Shown here piece by piece: positions 11,045-20,984 of a stretch of DNA of 64,000 nucleotides. This DNA comes from Globisporangium splendens (taxonomy: Eukaryota > Oomycota > Peronosporomycetes > Pythiales > Pythiaceae), in the NCBI GenBank assembly GCA_006386115.1, contig VFIW01000072.1, forward strand, positions 124,001 to 188,000, read 5' to 3'. The notes under the pieces were generated by a model. It made no database searches. It was not told where the DNA came from and saw nothing but the letters and a program-made list of their open reading frames with translations. A program made the translations under genes and the position numbers. The first letter of the stretch is position 1; each line of letters opens with the position of its first letter.

Positions 11045-12300
11045 ATGCCAACGGATATGGACACAAGCAGCACGACGTCGGGTCCGCAGTTCGTGGGCGA
11101 GATCGGCGTCAAGGGCGAGCTCTACATCAGCGTCGACAAGAGCGAGTACTACGCCGGCGACACGATCTCCGGTCGCCTCAACGTGCTCGTGAGCGAGACC
11201 ATCCAGTGTGACAGTACGTCGCTCTTTGATCTTCTTGTCTTCATGGAGCCATCATTACTTACCGATAGCCGACTGACTGTATGCTTCTCTTTCGTGCCAT
11301 TATAGCGCTCGTGTTCACGATCACGGGGGAGGAGAGCGCGCAGTGGAGCTCGCGCGGCGACCACCACTCGCGGTACCATGAGTTCCTCAAGCACGAGATC
11401 CTTGTCAACGTGCTCCCGAACCCGTACCTTCCCGGCGAGTACCTCTACCCGTTCTCGTACACGCTGCCAGCGGACATCCCGGGCGTGCTGGACGCCGACT
11501 CGCTCGACGGCGACCTCCAGGCGCTGCACGCGACCATCAAGTACACGCTCAAGGCGTCCATCAAGGTCGAGGGCCGCTTCGTGTCCGATCTCGAGTCCAC
11601 ACACGCGCTCGTCGTGCACGAACGGCATCGCGGCGCCACGCTGACCTCCCAGGGCGTCGAGCGCACGGTCTCTAAACGTGTGCGCATGCTTGGATGTATC
11701 AACCGCGGCACGTGCCACGTCGCCGCGTCCATGAAGAGGAATGTGCTGACGCTAGGTGAGACCGCGCGCGTCGACATCTTCGTCAACAACCACACGTCCT
11801 CGGCGAGCATCAAGCACGTGAGCTGCCGCGTGTACCAGGACGTGACAATCCCAGACCCCAAGGGCAGCGGCGTCCGGAAAGTGTGTTCGCGGCCGTTGCT
11901 GCAAGTGCGAGCCACGGGACCAAAGTCAGGTGAGCTCCTTGAACGGCCCATGGACTTCGTGCTCGCGGGCAAACTGCGGTTCCCGTCGACCGAGGGCTCG
12001 TTCGTCAAGTGCTCGTACCGCATCACGCTCGAGTGCGAACTGTTTCTCGCCAAGGCGATCAAGATCGACATCCCCGTGACGATTCTGCCGGCGCAGGGAC
12101 CGCTCCAGCCGCTGCCAGTGGCGCACGAGCTGCTTCTGCTACATCCAAGTGTGCGCTCGATCACGCCGTTGCCGCCAGCTGTGCCTTCGTCTGTAGCATC
12201 GTCGTCATCGACGTCCTCAGCGCACTCGAGAGCTTCAGCAGCGCCGTATGCGCATCTCGCAGCACCACGGACGCCCGTGGCCATCGACCTCATGGCATAG
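11045..12300 (+). CDS. Arrestin domain-containing protein (alpha-arrestin-like)
   Basis: Two exons, 11045-11213 and 11306-12300, joined by a GTACGT...TATAG intron that keeps the frame and gives a 387-residue protein. The N-terminal half has the arrestin-N pattern (GELYISVDKSEYYAGDTISG, then VNVLPNPYLPGEYLYPFSYTLP). The second half has the arrestin-C pattern (KRNVLTLGETARVDIFVNN, VKCSYRITLECEL). The last ~60 residues are Ser/Ala-rich and probably disordered. Alpha-arrestins act as cytoplasmic adaptors that recruit ubiquitin ligases to membrane cargo; no PPxY motif was noticed, so the partner is unknown. Start choice: the first ATG in exon 1; a second ATG (MDTSS) lies four codons on. A second arrestin-like gene lies at 15912-17048 on the other side of the nucleoporin gene. 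Confidence 0.85.
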
Positions 12301-12965
12301 AAGCATTTGTGAAGCAAACGACAGCCCAGCCCAAGTGGATGGCTGGCTGGACACACTCGAGGAGCCGAGTACGCAAGAGCTTCCGCAAGAATCATTATGA
12401 ACCATCGCCCCCACCTGCACGACCTCGGTCGGCTTTAATGGTGCGCATACGTCGGAATATGCGCAACCCAGACGGCCAACTTGATAGAGATCGTGTCCGC
12501 GGGGACGGACAAATGCAAAATAAAGTAGACGGAGACGCGAAGTAAGTAAATAAATCAGCCTTTAGAAGATAGACGCGTTTGTTCAAGTGTTGAGGCGTTT
12601 AGGCGCACAAGTCTGCTTCGAACACAGCCACTACCGACTCCGTGAAGGAACATACGAAGTGAGGAATAAATCGGCAGAGCGGATTTACCGAGTGGTGAGC
12701 AACTTGCTGAGATGACGACCATGAGCGACTTGGGTGCGGTATATATTAGCTGTAAAATGAAATACTAGTAGAATTCTTTCCTGCTCAAAAGACAGCCGAG
12801 TGAAAACAAGGATGAGCGTCAAACCAGGACGATGCTCACCTAAATGACTGCCTCTTTTTTCTTGTTTGTTCTTGAGCTCCGTTCTAGAATGTAGAGAGGG
12901 GGCTTCGTTTGTTTCCATTGTTCACCCGTCAACGCTTTTTGACTACTTGCATCTGTTCCTTCCGT
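12301..12965. other. Convergent 3' intergenic region
   Basis: It lies between the stop of the arrestin gene and the stop of the minus-strand nucleoporin gene. It contains AATAAAGT near 12520 and GGAATAAAT near 12665, possible polyadenylation signals. No gene seen. Confidence 0.5.
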
Positions 12966-14831
12966 TTAAATGGACGACTCTTGCAGTTTGCGCGTCAGCT
13001 GCGACACCTCCTTGCTGATTTTGTTGGCGTTCGACTCGACCCACTGGAGCGAGTTGTGGTGCACATTGAGCACCTTCATGATCTGCACGATCGGGTTGCT
13101 CTCGTCGGCGGCTTCGTTCTGCGCCTTGTTGAGTTTCTCGACGGTCTCCTTGAGCGTCGTGGACATCGAGTTGAGCTGCTCGTCGATGTCCACCGAGAGC
13201 TGCAGCGTCTGCTCGCGCTCAATGTCGGCAGCGATCGGCATGTGGTCCTGCGCTTCGTACATCTTGTCCACACTGTTCTCCAGTTGCTGGAAAAAATAAA
13301 ACATATCAAGGGGGAAACACACCGTCAGTTTATACACATCTCCAATGTCATGACACCAATTGAAAAAGTCGCGTCGTACCTCCAGCGTCGATTTCAGTTC
13401 CATTTGGTACGCAAAGATCGTGTCGAGGTTCGTGTCGAGTTCTTTCTGCGCGACCTGAATACGACGCACGTCGCTCGCGATGTCGCCCAACTTCTTTTGG
13501 CTCTCCATCAATTCGCTATCCCACATGCTCACTGTGAAAATGTGCACATGGCAGAAGCAGTTAGTATTGTGCAAATCAGAAACACCGAGCAAAAGAAAAG
13601 ATGACGTACCTTTGACAGCCTCATTCGTGAAAGTGTCGGCGTTCTTCTCCAATTGCTCACTCCACATGTTGATAATGTCCTGCAAACAGACAAATAATTG
13701 TAAGTTGTCATGCTTTAGACCCCAAAAAGCAACATGGTCTATGGACAGAAAGGCGTTTCTGCGTACCTCAATGGTTTTGCCCATGTATTCTGCTGGTGGC
13801 TGGTCCATTGGAGCTGGCGTGGCGCTGAGCACACTGGAACCCGTTGCCGTCGTGGACGCAGCAGTAGTCGTCGATGCCGTAGTCGTGCTAGAAGATGCGG
13901 TGCTGCTGCCAAAGCTGAACGCAGATGCTGATGTGGTGGCTGGTGCGGTAGTCGTCGTGGACGTGGTCGTGGAGTCAGCCGTGGAGCTGGACGCCATGGT
14001 GCTTGCTACAAACGAAAAGCCGGATGGCGCCGTTGCTGCCGTGGGCTTTGCAGTATCGTCGAGCTTGCTGGCGCCTCCAAACGAGAACGAAGGAGCTGGC
14101 TTGGCGGCATCGTCTGGTTTGCTGGTCGTAGCAGACACGCCAAATGATCCGAAGGAGGACGTCGTCGCCGCTGGCGCCTTTGCAGCATCGTCTACGGTCT
14201 TCGCGGCGCCGCCAAAGCTGAATCCCGTCGACGCTGATGGCGCTGCTGTTGTAGTAGAGTCCGCCGCTTTCTTTGGCGAACTCGGCTTGAACGAGAACGC
14301 GCTCGACGTTGACGTCGCTGGCGCTGACGAACCAAACGAGAACGACGTACCCGTCGACGCCGGCTTGGCCGCACTCACCGCACTCGCACCTAGTGAGAAT
14401 CCTCCAGCACCTGTCGCTGGAACCGCTGCTGGCGCCCCAAACGAGAACGTACTACCAGGAGAAGCTGCTGGCGCTGCTGCAGCTGGCGCCGCTGTGCTGC
14501 CAAAGCTAAAGCCGCCGGTACTCGCTGGCGCAGCAGTCGTAGATGTACTGCTGGAAGTCGCCGCTGGCGCCGTCGTCGTGCTCGATCCGAACGAGAATCC
14601 ACCTCCACTGCCAGTCGAAGGCGCTGCTGCTGTTGTTCCCGTGGATCCAAAGGAAAAACCGCCGCTGGACGATGGCGCCGTGGTCGCCGACGAGCCGAAC
14701 GAGAAACCCCCGCCAGTCGTGGACGCCGCGGGCGCTGCGGACGTCGCTGTCGCGGGCGTCGACGAGCCGAACGAGAAGCCGCCGCCTGTGCTGCTGCCGC
14801 CTGTGCCTGAGCTTCCGAATGTGAACGACAT
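12966..14831 (-). CDS. NUP62: Nucleoporin NUP62/Nsp1 family
   Basis: Four exons on the minus strand: 14831-13767, 13679-13610, 13531-13380 and 13286-12966, giving 535 residues. The N-terminal ~340 residues are an FG-repeat domain (many SFGSS/FSFG units in a Ser/Thr/Ala/Gly spacer), the disordered mesh that gates the pore. The C-terminus is the Nsp1_C coiled coil (KTIEDIINMWSEQLEKN, QMELKSTLEQLENSVDKMYE), which assembles with NUP54/NUP58 in the central channel. The start is MSFTFGSSG, typical of the family. All three introns are multiples of three and stop-free, so unspliced RNA also reads through. Confidence 0.93.
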   Translation of the reverse strand: MSFTFGSSGTGGSSTGGGFSFGSSTPATATSAAPAASTTGGGFSFGSSATTAPSSSGGFSFGSTGTTAAAPSTGSGGGFSFGSSTTTAPAATSSSTSTTAAPASTGGFSFGSTAAPAAAAPAASPGSTFSFGAPAAVPATGAGGFSLGASAVSAAKPASTGTSFSFGSSAPATSTSSAFSFKPSSPKKAADSTTTAAPSASTGFSFGGAAKTVDDAAKAPAATTSSFGSFGVSATTSKPDDAAKPAPSFSFGGASKLDDTAKPTAATAPSGFSFVASTMASSSTADSTTTSTTTTAPATTSASAFSFGSSTASSSTTTASTTTAASTTATGSSVLSATPAPMDQPPAEYMGKTIEVRRNAFLSIDHVAFWGLKHDNLQLFVCLQDIINMWSEQLEKNADTFTNEAVKGTSSFLLLGVSDLHNTNCFCHVHIFTVSMWDSELMESQKKLGDIASDVRRIQVAQKELDTNLDTIFAYQMELKSTLEVRRDFFNWCHDIGDVYKLTVCFPLDMFYFFQQLENSVDKMYEAQDHMPIAADIEREQTLQLSVDIDEQLNSMSTTLKETVEKLNKAQNEAADESNPIVQIMKVLNVHHNSLQWVESNANKISKEVSQLTRKLQESSI

Positions 14832-15911
14832 GCTGACAATGTGTGGAGAAAGAGGTGCGTGCAGATGGAGGTGGCGGCTGCTTTTACCACTTTGGCTGCT
14901 GTTGTAATGGGCGGAAATGGCGTGTGGGGTGCAATCCAAACAATGGGGTCCCGAATGCAAATGGACGAAATACGGGATGTTCGGGACGAGACTATCGAGA
15001 CCGTTTATTTGCGGACAATCGGCGGGTTGAAAGTTTAAACCGGTTAGACTGATGATGCTGTGGGTTCCCATAAAGACTGCAAAGACGAGACATAATCGCG
15101 AAAGTGCTCGTTATGTCATTTTCGTGCGAGAAGTAAACTGCTCAGCTCTACTCTGCTCTGCACACAAGCTCCCACTGCACTCGCGAATGAAACAAACCTC
15201 CGATGGAAGCTACGCGAGAACGCAGCAGAGCAATGTTGTGGGAACTCCTCGACAGTTAGCGCCATTGCTGCGTGTGCGCAAGAACACAGCAATTTGCACC
15301 ATCATCTGCGTTTCACGGGATTAACTCGTATTACGTTTCGGTGGACGACAGTTTGCAAGCACATGATGAGGCGAAAGAGTAACGAGAAACGGCTGGGCGG
15401 AACAGGGAAACGAGTGCTGATTTGCACGCACGACGTCGCAGATCCATCCGCAGCACTGCGACCACCAGAGGAAAGTGCGCACATGGCAAAAGTTCTCATA
15501 CCGCGAGCACTTTCCTCTTTTCTGGCAGCCCTCCCAAATTGCTTTTCCTAATCGCTGTTCTAAAGTTCCACACTTCGTTCTTCTTCACTCCCAGCATGCC
15601 ACATGGTCTAATCATTCAACCCTATTATTAATTCAATCATTCTATACATATACAGAAACCATACTGGACACTGAGTCTACAATCACAGGACTATCAAATT
15701 AGGCCGTATATCAGCTGATTTGGCGCTGATGTCGAGCGCCCCATCGTGGCGAGTGCACGCGCCAACCAGCGCCACAGTTGTGTCGGACGATGGACCTCGT
15801 CGCGCGCGTCTGAGAGTGTCGAACACAGAAGCAGCAGCGCGCGAGAGAGAGAGATTCGCTCCCAGTGCCTCTCTTTATTTCTCTCTCTCTCTCTCTCTAT
15901 TCGTCACTCGC
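14832..15911. other. Divergent promoter region (nucleoporin and second arrestin gene)
   Basis: About 1.1 kb between two divergent start codons, without a gene. It contains a CT-rich tract close to the right-hand ATG. Confidence 0.6.
15880..15898 (+). promoter_or_regulatory. CT-repeat tract upstream of arrestin-like ATG
   Basis: A CTCTCTCTCT run ends 13 bp before the ATG at 15912. A similar tract lies at 42940-42963, about 95 bp before the E2-like gene. Pyrimidine tracts near start sites are common in oomycete promoters; a role here is inference. Confidence 0.4.
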
Positions 15912-17048
15912 ATGGCCGAGGCCAGCGTGCGCGTGGAGCTCTTCAAGCGCGAGTACGTCGCGGGCGAGCTCGTGCACGGAGACGTCTTCCTCGACGCCGC
16001 GATCCCCATCGAGTTCAATGGTATGCGCTCTGTGTACATGTGCACGATGCGATGATAGTGGAGCTCATGTGCGTTTGTGCATATTGCTGATACTGTTTCG
16101 CAGGTCTCGCGGTGTTCCTCGTGGGCGTCGAGCTCATGTCCTGGAAGGAGAAGCACGGCAATGAGACCCGTCGCAAGGACTACTCCAAGGTGTTTTTCAA
16201 CCAAAAGGTAAGCTTTACAACGTTCGTTGGCTTACGCAACGAGATTCTTGTAAATATACGCATGCTTGCTTATTTCCCTTGGCATACAGATTGGTCTCAC
16301 GGAGACGCCCGAGTATTACGAGCTCGGCAACTTTTTCGCGTACCGGTTCCAGTACCAGCTGCCGTCGTCGCTCCCGGGGTTCGTCTCGGTCAAGCAGACG
16401 TATGACTCGGGCCGCGTCAGCGTGTTCAAGGGCGCCGTGCGGTACACGATCGAGGCGCGTCTCGCCAACCTCGTGAGTTTCGACGATGCCTTTGCTGGTG
16501 ATGGAGTCTTGACGCCCCCAGCGACGGCGAGAACCAAGCTGCGGATCCACGCATTGCCGCCGCGGGGCACGGTGCGCGCGCTCGAGGTGTCGGTAGCGAA
16601 AGAGCTGCGCTCGATGCTGTTCTTCAAGAAAGGCTCGTGCGAGATCACGGCCGTCGTGGACAAGAACGTCTTCGTGACGGGCACCAAGGTCTTTGTCAAC
16701 GCCAGCGTGCACAACGACTCAAGCGAGAAGATTGAGCACATCTCGCTGCAGCTCCACCAACACATCGTGCTCATGAACCGGGCCAAGGGCAATGCGACGT
16801 ATGCAAAGATGATCTGCGAGCGTCGGTTCCCCGGAGTCGACGCTGGCCACCACTCGGTGAACCAGCTTTACCTCAACCTGATCGATGCCGCAGCCAAGGC
16901 GCCAGTCCCTCCCACAAACCGTACGGGCCATTTGTTTGTCGTGCGCTACATCGTGCAAGTGGAGTGTCAATACACAGGAGCGCAAAGTGTGAAGCTCGAG
17001 CTGCCGCTCCAGGTCGTCGCGGCGGAAAGCGGGCGGGAAGGCGAGTGA
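15912..17048 (+). CDS. Arrestin-like (arrestin-N/C, Vps26-fold) protein
   Basis: Three exons, 15912-16020, 16104-16207 and 16290-17048, with GTATGC...GCAG and GTAAGC...ACAG introns, give 323 residues. The start MAEASVRVELFKREYVAGELVHGDV matches the arrestin-N opening. The middle has ELGNFFAYRFQYQLPSSLPG (the arrestin strand-loop-strand). The C-half has KGSCEITAVVDKNVFVTGTKVFVNASVHND, an arrestin-C start. No transmembrane segment. It is probably a cytoplasmic trafficking adaptor. It is shorter than the paralogue at 11045-12300 and lacks its disordered tail. Direction is away from the nucleoporin gene, with a shared divergent promoter region. Confidence 0.85.
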
Positions 17049-17984
17049 GGCTGCAGCTGAAGCGACTTCGAGCAAAACTAACAATCAAGTACTGGATACT
17101 TGCGACGCGCTGTCCAAGCAATGATGGAGCGCTGGTAACATGGACGGACGTGAGTGACCACGAAATCTCCTGCATGTATGCATGCAAGACGGTGGCGATG
17201 GCAGAAGGTGGCAGGTCTACTTTACAGCAGCGAGCCAGCAAATCGAAAACAGATTCGCGATCCCCACCCTAAAGTGTGGCCGTCGACATGTTGGCGCAGC
17301 CGATACGTCTATGGCGGACATAAGTCAGAATGGGCGGGAAGAACGAGTTGAGACCTCTAACACTGTCTGAATGGATGCGAACGACTGATACCATCCACAT
17401 GGACGCTATCTCTGAGCTCCAGAACGCAGTTCCCAGAATTTGCCGTTATAGTGTTTTGCGATACTTACAGCAGCAAGAAGCTGCTTCCAAGTGCATATCG
17501 AGAAAAGAAACCCACAGAACCCACTTCCAATCGTCCGCGAAAAGAAAGTTTGTCCAGGACAATCGGTGAAGCTTCCGAGCACATATGCATCGTCGCCGAG
17601 ATGATGACGCGCAGGTCATGGAATCAGAATAAGTCTACTCGTAATCCAATGGCATATTTGAACGAACTGCTTCTTCAAAACTTTCGTCTCGAAATGGGGC
17701 TTTACAAGGTGGTTTGAATACTGGGTAGGTAAACAAATCTTTTCACCTTCTTGGTAGTCTATGTTCGTTTGACACATCCCTCTCCTTATAAACCGCGCTG
17801 GATTTGATAGCATAGGCTGTCGTCCCTGGTTGCTTCGGCGTTCAACAGTTTCTCTCTCTAAAAATGACGCCTCGATTGCGTCGTCACTCTGTTGGAGGAC
17901 CATTCGTTCTCTGTCACCCGATCGACTAGATGACGCCAACCACCACTGGGAAATGCTCCAGCAAGTACTTTCGCTGCCCAGGAA
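17049..17984. other. Intergenic region, nothing recognised
   Basis: Only short ORFs without family features on either strand. Confidence 0.5.
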
Positions 17985-18800
17985 AATGCTCGTTCAGCCA
18001 CAGACAGATCTCGAGGTGCTTACTAATCGCGGCCATGCACACCGCCATCGCTGTGCACCCAGTGTGAACATGTCTATGCAAGAACAACAAGTTCAAGAAC
18101 TTCCCATCTTGTGCCGCTCCATCCATCGCCATGGTAGTGCATCCTTCGTGCCGATTGTTGTGCAGCCACTTGAGCACCTCCAGCGAGCCTGCTTGGTCCA
18201 TCGCTTCCGTCGTGCACCCCTCGACGCGATTCGCATGAAGCCACTGGACGACGTCAATGTGATTGTAGCGCGCTGCACAGTCCATTGCGTCCGTCGTGCA
18301 CCCTTCCGAACGGTTAGCGTGAAGCCATTTCACAGTCTCCAAGTGACCATTGGTAGCTGCCATATCCATGGCAGCCTGTGTACTTCCTTCACGGCGGTGG
18401 TGGTGCAGCCACTTCACGACCTCCAAATGACCATTGCTGGCTGCACAGTCCATAGCACCCGTCGTGGCACCTTCACGCCCTGGTGTTTGGATGCCATGCA
18501 ACCACTCCACGATGTGCAGATGACCGCGAGCAGCAGCATTATCCATAGCATTCACAGACCACCCTTCAGTTCGGTTGGCATGCAGCCACTTGAGCACTTC
18601 AAAGTGACCGTTTAGTGCTGCGAGATCCATGGCGCGTGTCGTGCAACCTTCGGATCGATGGGCATGCAGCCACTGCACCACTTCGAGGTGGCCATTTTCG
18701 GCCGCGCCGTCCATCGCCTGCGACGTACAGCCTTCGTGTCGATTCGCGTGGAGCCACTGGACAATGTCCAAGTGACCTGCCGCTGCAGCGCAATCCATCA
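17985..18800 (-). pseudogene. Ankyrin-repeat gene copy, internal/3' fragment, near-identical inverted duplicate
   Basis: The minus strand reproduces about 816 bp of the intact gene at roughly 21849-22664 with very few differences (one visible Ser/Pro change in the WLHGIQT(S/P)GREG repeat). The match begins at ATGGATTGCGCTGCAGCGG and ends inside the codons for WLNEH. Outside these points the sequences are unrelated. The fragment has no start of its own and runs into unrelated sequence, so it is a gene fragment. Near-identity implies a recent copy or gene conversion with the intact locus 3 kb away. Confidence 0.92.
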
Positions 18801-18970
18801 CATGGCTTCTTGCGCCGCATAGGGTAATGCACAGCGCAAGACACCCGGGTTCTGCAGATGACACGCGTGAAGATCACGCGGGCAGTTCCTGCATCTTCGT
18901 TGTGCGGCATCGCTCAGTTGCTGCTGTTTTGGGAGTGTTCGTGCTGTTCATCCAGAAACCCGAGATCACT

Positions 18971-18983
18971 CATTTTAAGAGTT
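18971..18983. repeat. Left target-site duplication of LINE copy A
   Basis: CATTTTAAGAGTT occurs here and again at 20776-20788, immediately outside the two ends of the LINE. A 13-bp direct repeat is the signature of target-primed reverse transcription. Confidence 0.9.
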
Positions 18984-20775
18984 AGCATCTTGGCATTAGA
19001 GGTTCTTTATCGGAAAATCGAAGCGAGTGACGGAATACACGGCGTTGAACTCCAGGCAGCAGGATGCGCAACTGAAGTCAGAATTGGAGGATACGCAGAC
19101 GACACGACCATTTATCTTAGTGATCCCAAGGATATTAATGCCGTGTTTGCAATCCTGGACAAATATGGAGCAGCTTCTGGGCTTCGAGTCAATCGGCACA
19201 AATCTGCAGTGTTACCGCTGAACAAGGAATACAGCTCTACCGAAGAGTCAGTCAGTGACATTCATGTGCTACAACGTGAGGAACATTGCCGCTACCTCGG
19301 TATCCAAGTCGGACAAACGCCTTCGAATGTAAGTAACTGGTCCAAGTGCATCCAAGCCTTACGTGTCAGACTTCGACTTGCGCGTCTCAAAACTCACTCT
19401 GTCGCCCAACGCGCAGCAATTGCCAGTGTCGTCATCATACCCAAAGTGCTTTACGTGGCCAGGCACTCCTGGCCCTCTACGGCTATTGTCAATCAGCTAC
19501 ACGACCTAGTGAAACAATTTGTCTGGGGCTCAAGGAATGGTAAGCCTGTGAAACCGTGGATGAAGGAAGAACAAGCCGAACTCAAAGAAATGAATGGAGG
19601 CTTGTCAGTACCCAACATCAGAACTGAGCTGATGACGATGAGTGCCACAGCAGTCTCCAAATGGGCAATCACAACCTCTCACATCGATCAGGTCATCGGG
19701 GAAATCTTGCTGCACAACACAAGGGCTTCTACGACGTACATCACGCCGATCGATGCAATTCCAAGACGGCCACTCCAGCTTCGTGATAACATGTGGACAA
19801 CTGGCACAGCATTATGTGCGTCGCTCCATTCTCGACCCTATGAGCCCAGAGAACATGATAATGTACGTTGGTGTTACGAGCACTTCAAGTCGACAATTGT
19901 GCAGACTCAATGGGACGGCGATGTGTTCCAGATCGACATCAGCTCTAAAATGTCTGACAGGCTTCCAGGTATCATCGCTGAAGGACGAAAGCTACGTGGG
20001 ACATTCTGTGCAGAATGGCTGCCATACATGACCTCGACTGCAGATGGGTGGCTTCTTGATCCCAACGGCTCCCCTTACAAGCTTGCTCACACATCATTAT
20101 CAGTTGGAACAGCACAACTGGGCGACATACTTCGATGGGAGTGGATAAGACCAGGAGTGCTTAACTTCATCCCAACATGTGGAATCTCCGGATTCTCTCG
20201 GCCGTCTATTCGAGCGCTCGAGCGGTTATGTGCTACGTTGGTATCCAACTTCCCACAGCTTCTGTATCGACCACAGCAAACAAATGTGCTTCGTATCCCA
20301 ACAGCGAATGCATCGGTCCCTCGACAGCACCGATTGGCACGTTTATACCAGACAAGTCGACGACTCGCGGATTGCATCGACATCCGAGGATGGTCCATCA
20401 CTACCGTGCCTTCAACAAGATGGCGGACTCAGCTGCCGACCTAGCCATGGACACCAGAACCTCAACGCAGGTTCACTTCCCAACTCAAAGAGCTGCTTTC
20501 AACAATCTCACCCAGGATCTTGACAACGACGTCATGCATTGGCTTGTGCGAAGTTCGGAAGACCCACGGTCATGGACAACACAAGGCAGCCTCACATAGG
20601 ACCAAGAGAACATGCCATCCTGGTCAAAGATTATTTAGCATTCAGAAGTGATCTATTGCAATCCGCGCTATAGACACATTTACACTCCTAGATGATATTC
20701 GCAATGAAGATTAGGTAGAAGAATGGATATTGTAGGTCACGACGATGAACCTAAATACACCTCACCTTATAAAGA
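18984..20775 (+). mobile_element. LINE retrotransposon copy A (5'-truncated, internally deleted)
   Basis: It begins inside the RT domain (LALEVLYRKIEASD, then GGYADDTTIYLSDPKD with the catalytic YADD box) and continues through the thumb and connection region. Near 20290 it jumps from LLYRPQQTNVLR directly to the region after the RNase H core, so most of the RNase H domain (over 1.2 kb in other copies) is deleted, with CCAACAG at the junction. It ends in ATAAAGA, the 3' end shared by copies B, C and D. It is flanked by a perfect 13-bp target-site duplication, so it was inserted as a unit. The long ORF at 18858-20444 is a fossil with flanking codons at its start. Confidence 0.93.
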
Positions 20776-20788
20776 CATTTTAAGAGTT
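20776..20788. repeat. Right target-site duplication of LINE copy A
   Basis: CATTTTAAGAGTT, an exact copy of 18971-18983, follows directly after the LINE terminus ATAAAGA. Confidence 0.9.
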
Positions 20789-20984
20789 GATGCTCGCGTC
20801 AAATTGTCACTGTGATTTTCTTGTAAAAATGCAACAGTCATATTTTCATAGAAATCAGCTCGCAAGAAATCACAGCACTAAACCTTTCAGATATTAAGTT
20901 CGTTTGCATGTAAGTCAACCGCACTTACGCCTCCCTTCCATAAAGTGTTTTGCACCCAAAAAGCGATTTGACAGCGACTCAAAG

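Noticed and set aside
11445..12395. 316-residue minus-strand ORF
   Set aside because: Antisense shadow of the arrestin gene; no domain features.
13480..14907. 475-residue plus-strand ORF, Val/Ala/Pro-rich
   Set aside because: Exact antisense of the FG-repeat region of the nucleoporin gene; repeats create the open frame.
15872..15898. CRISPR-like or regulatory array in the CT-rich stretch
   Set aside because: Simple dinucleotide microsatellite; no spacers, and the genome is eukaryotic.
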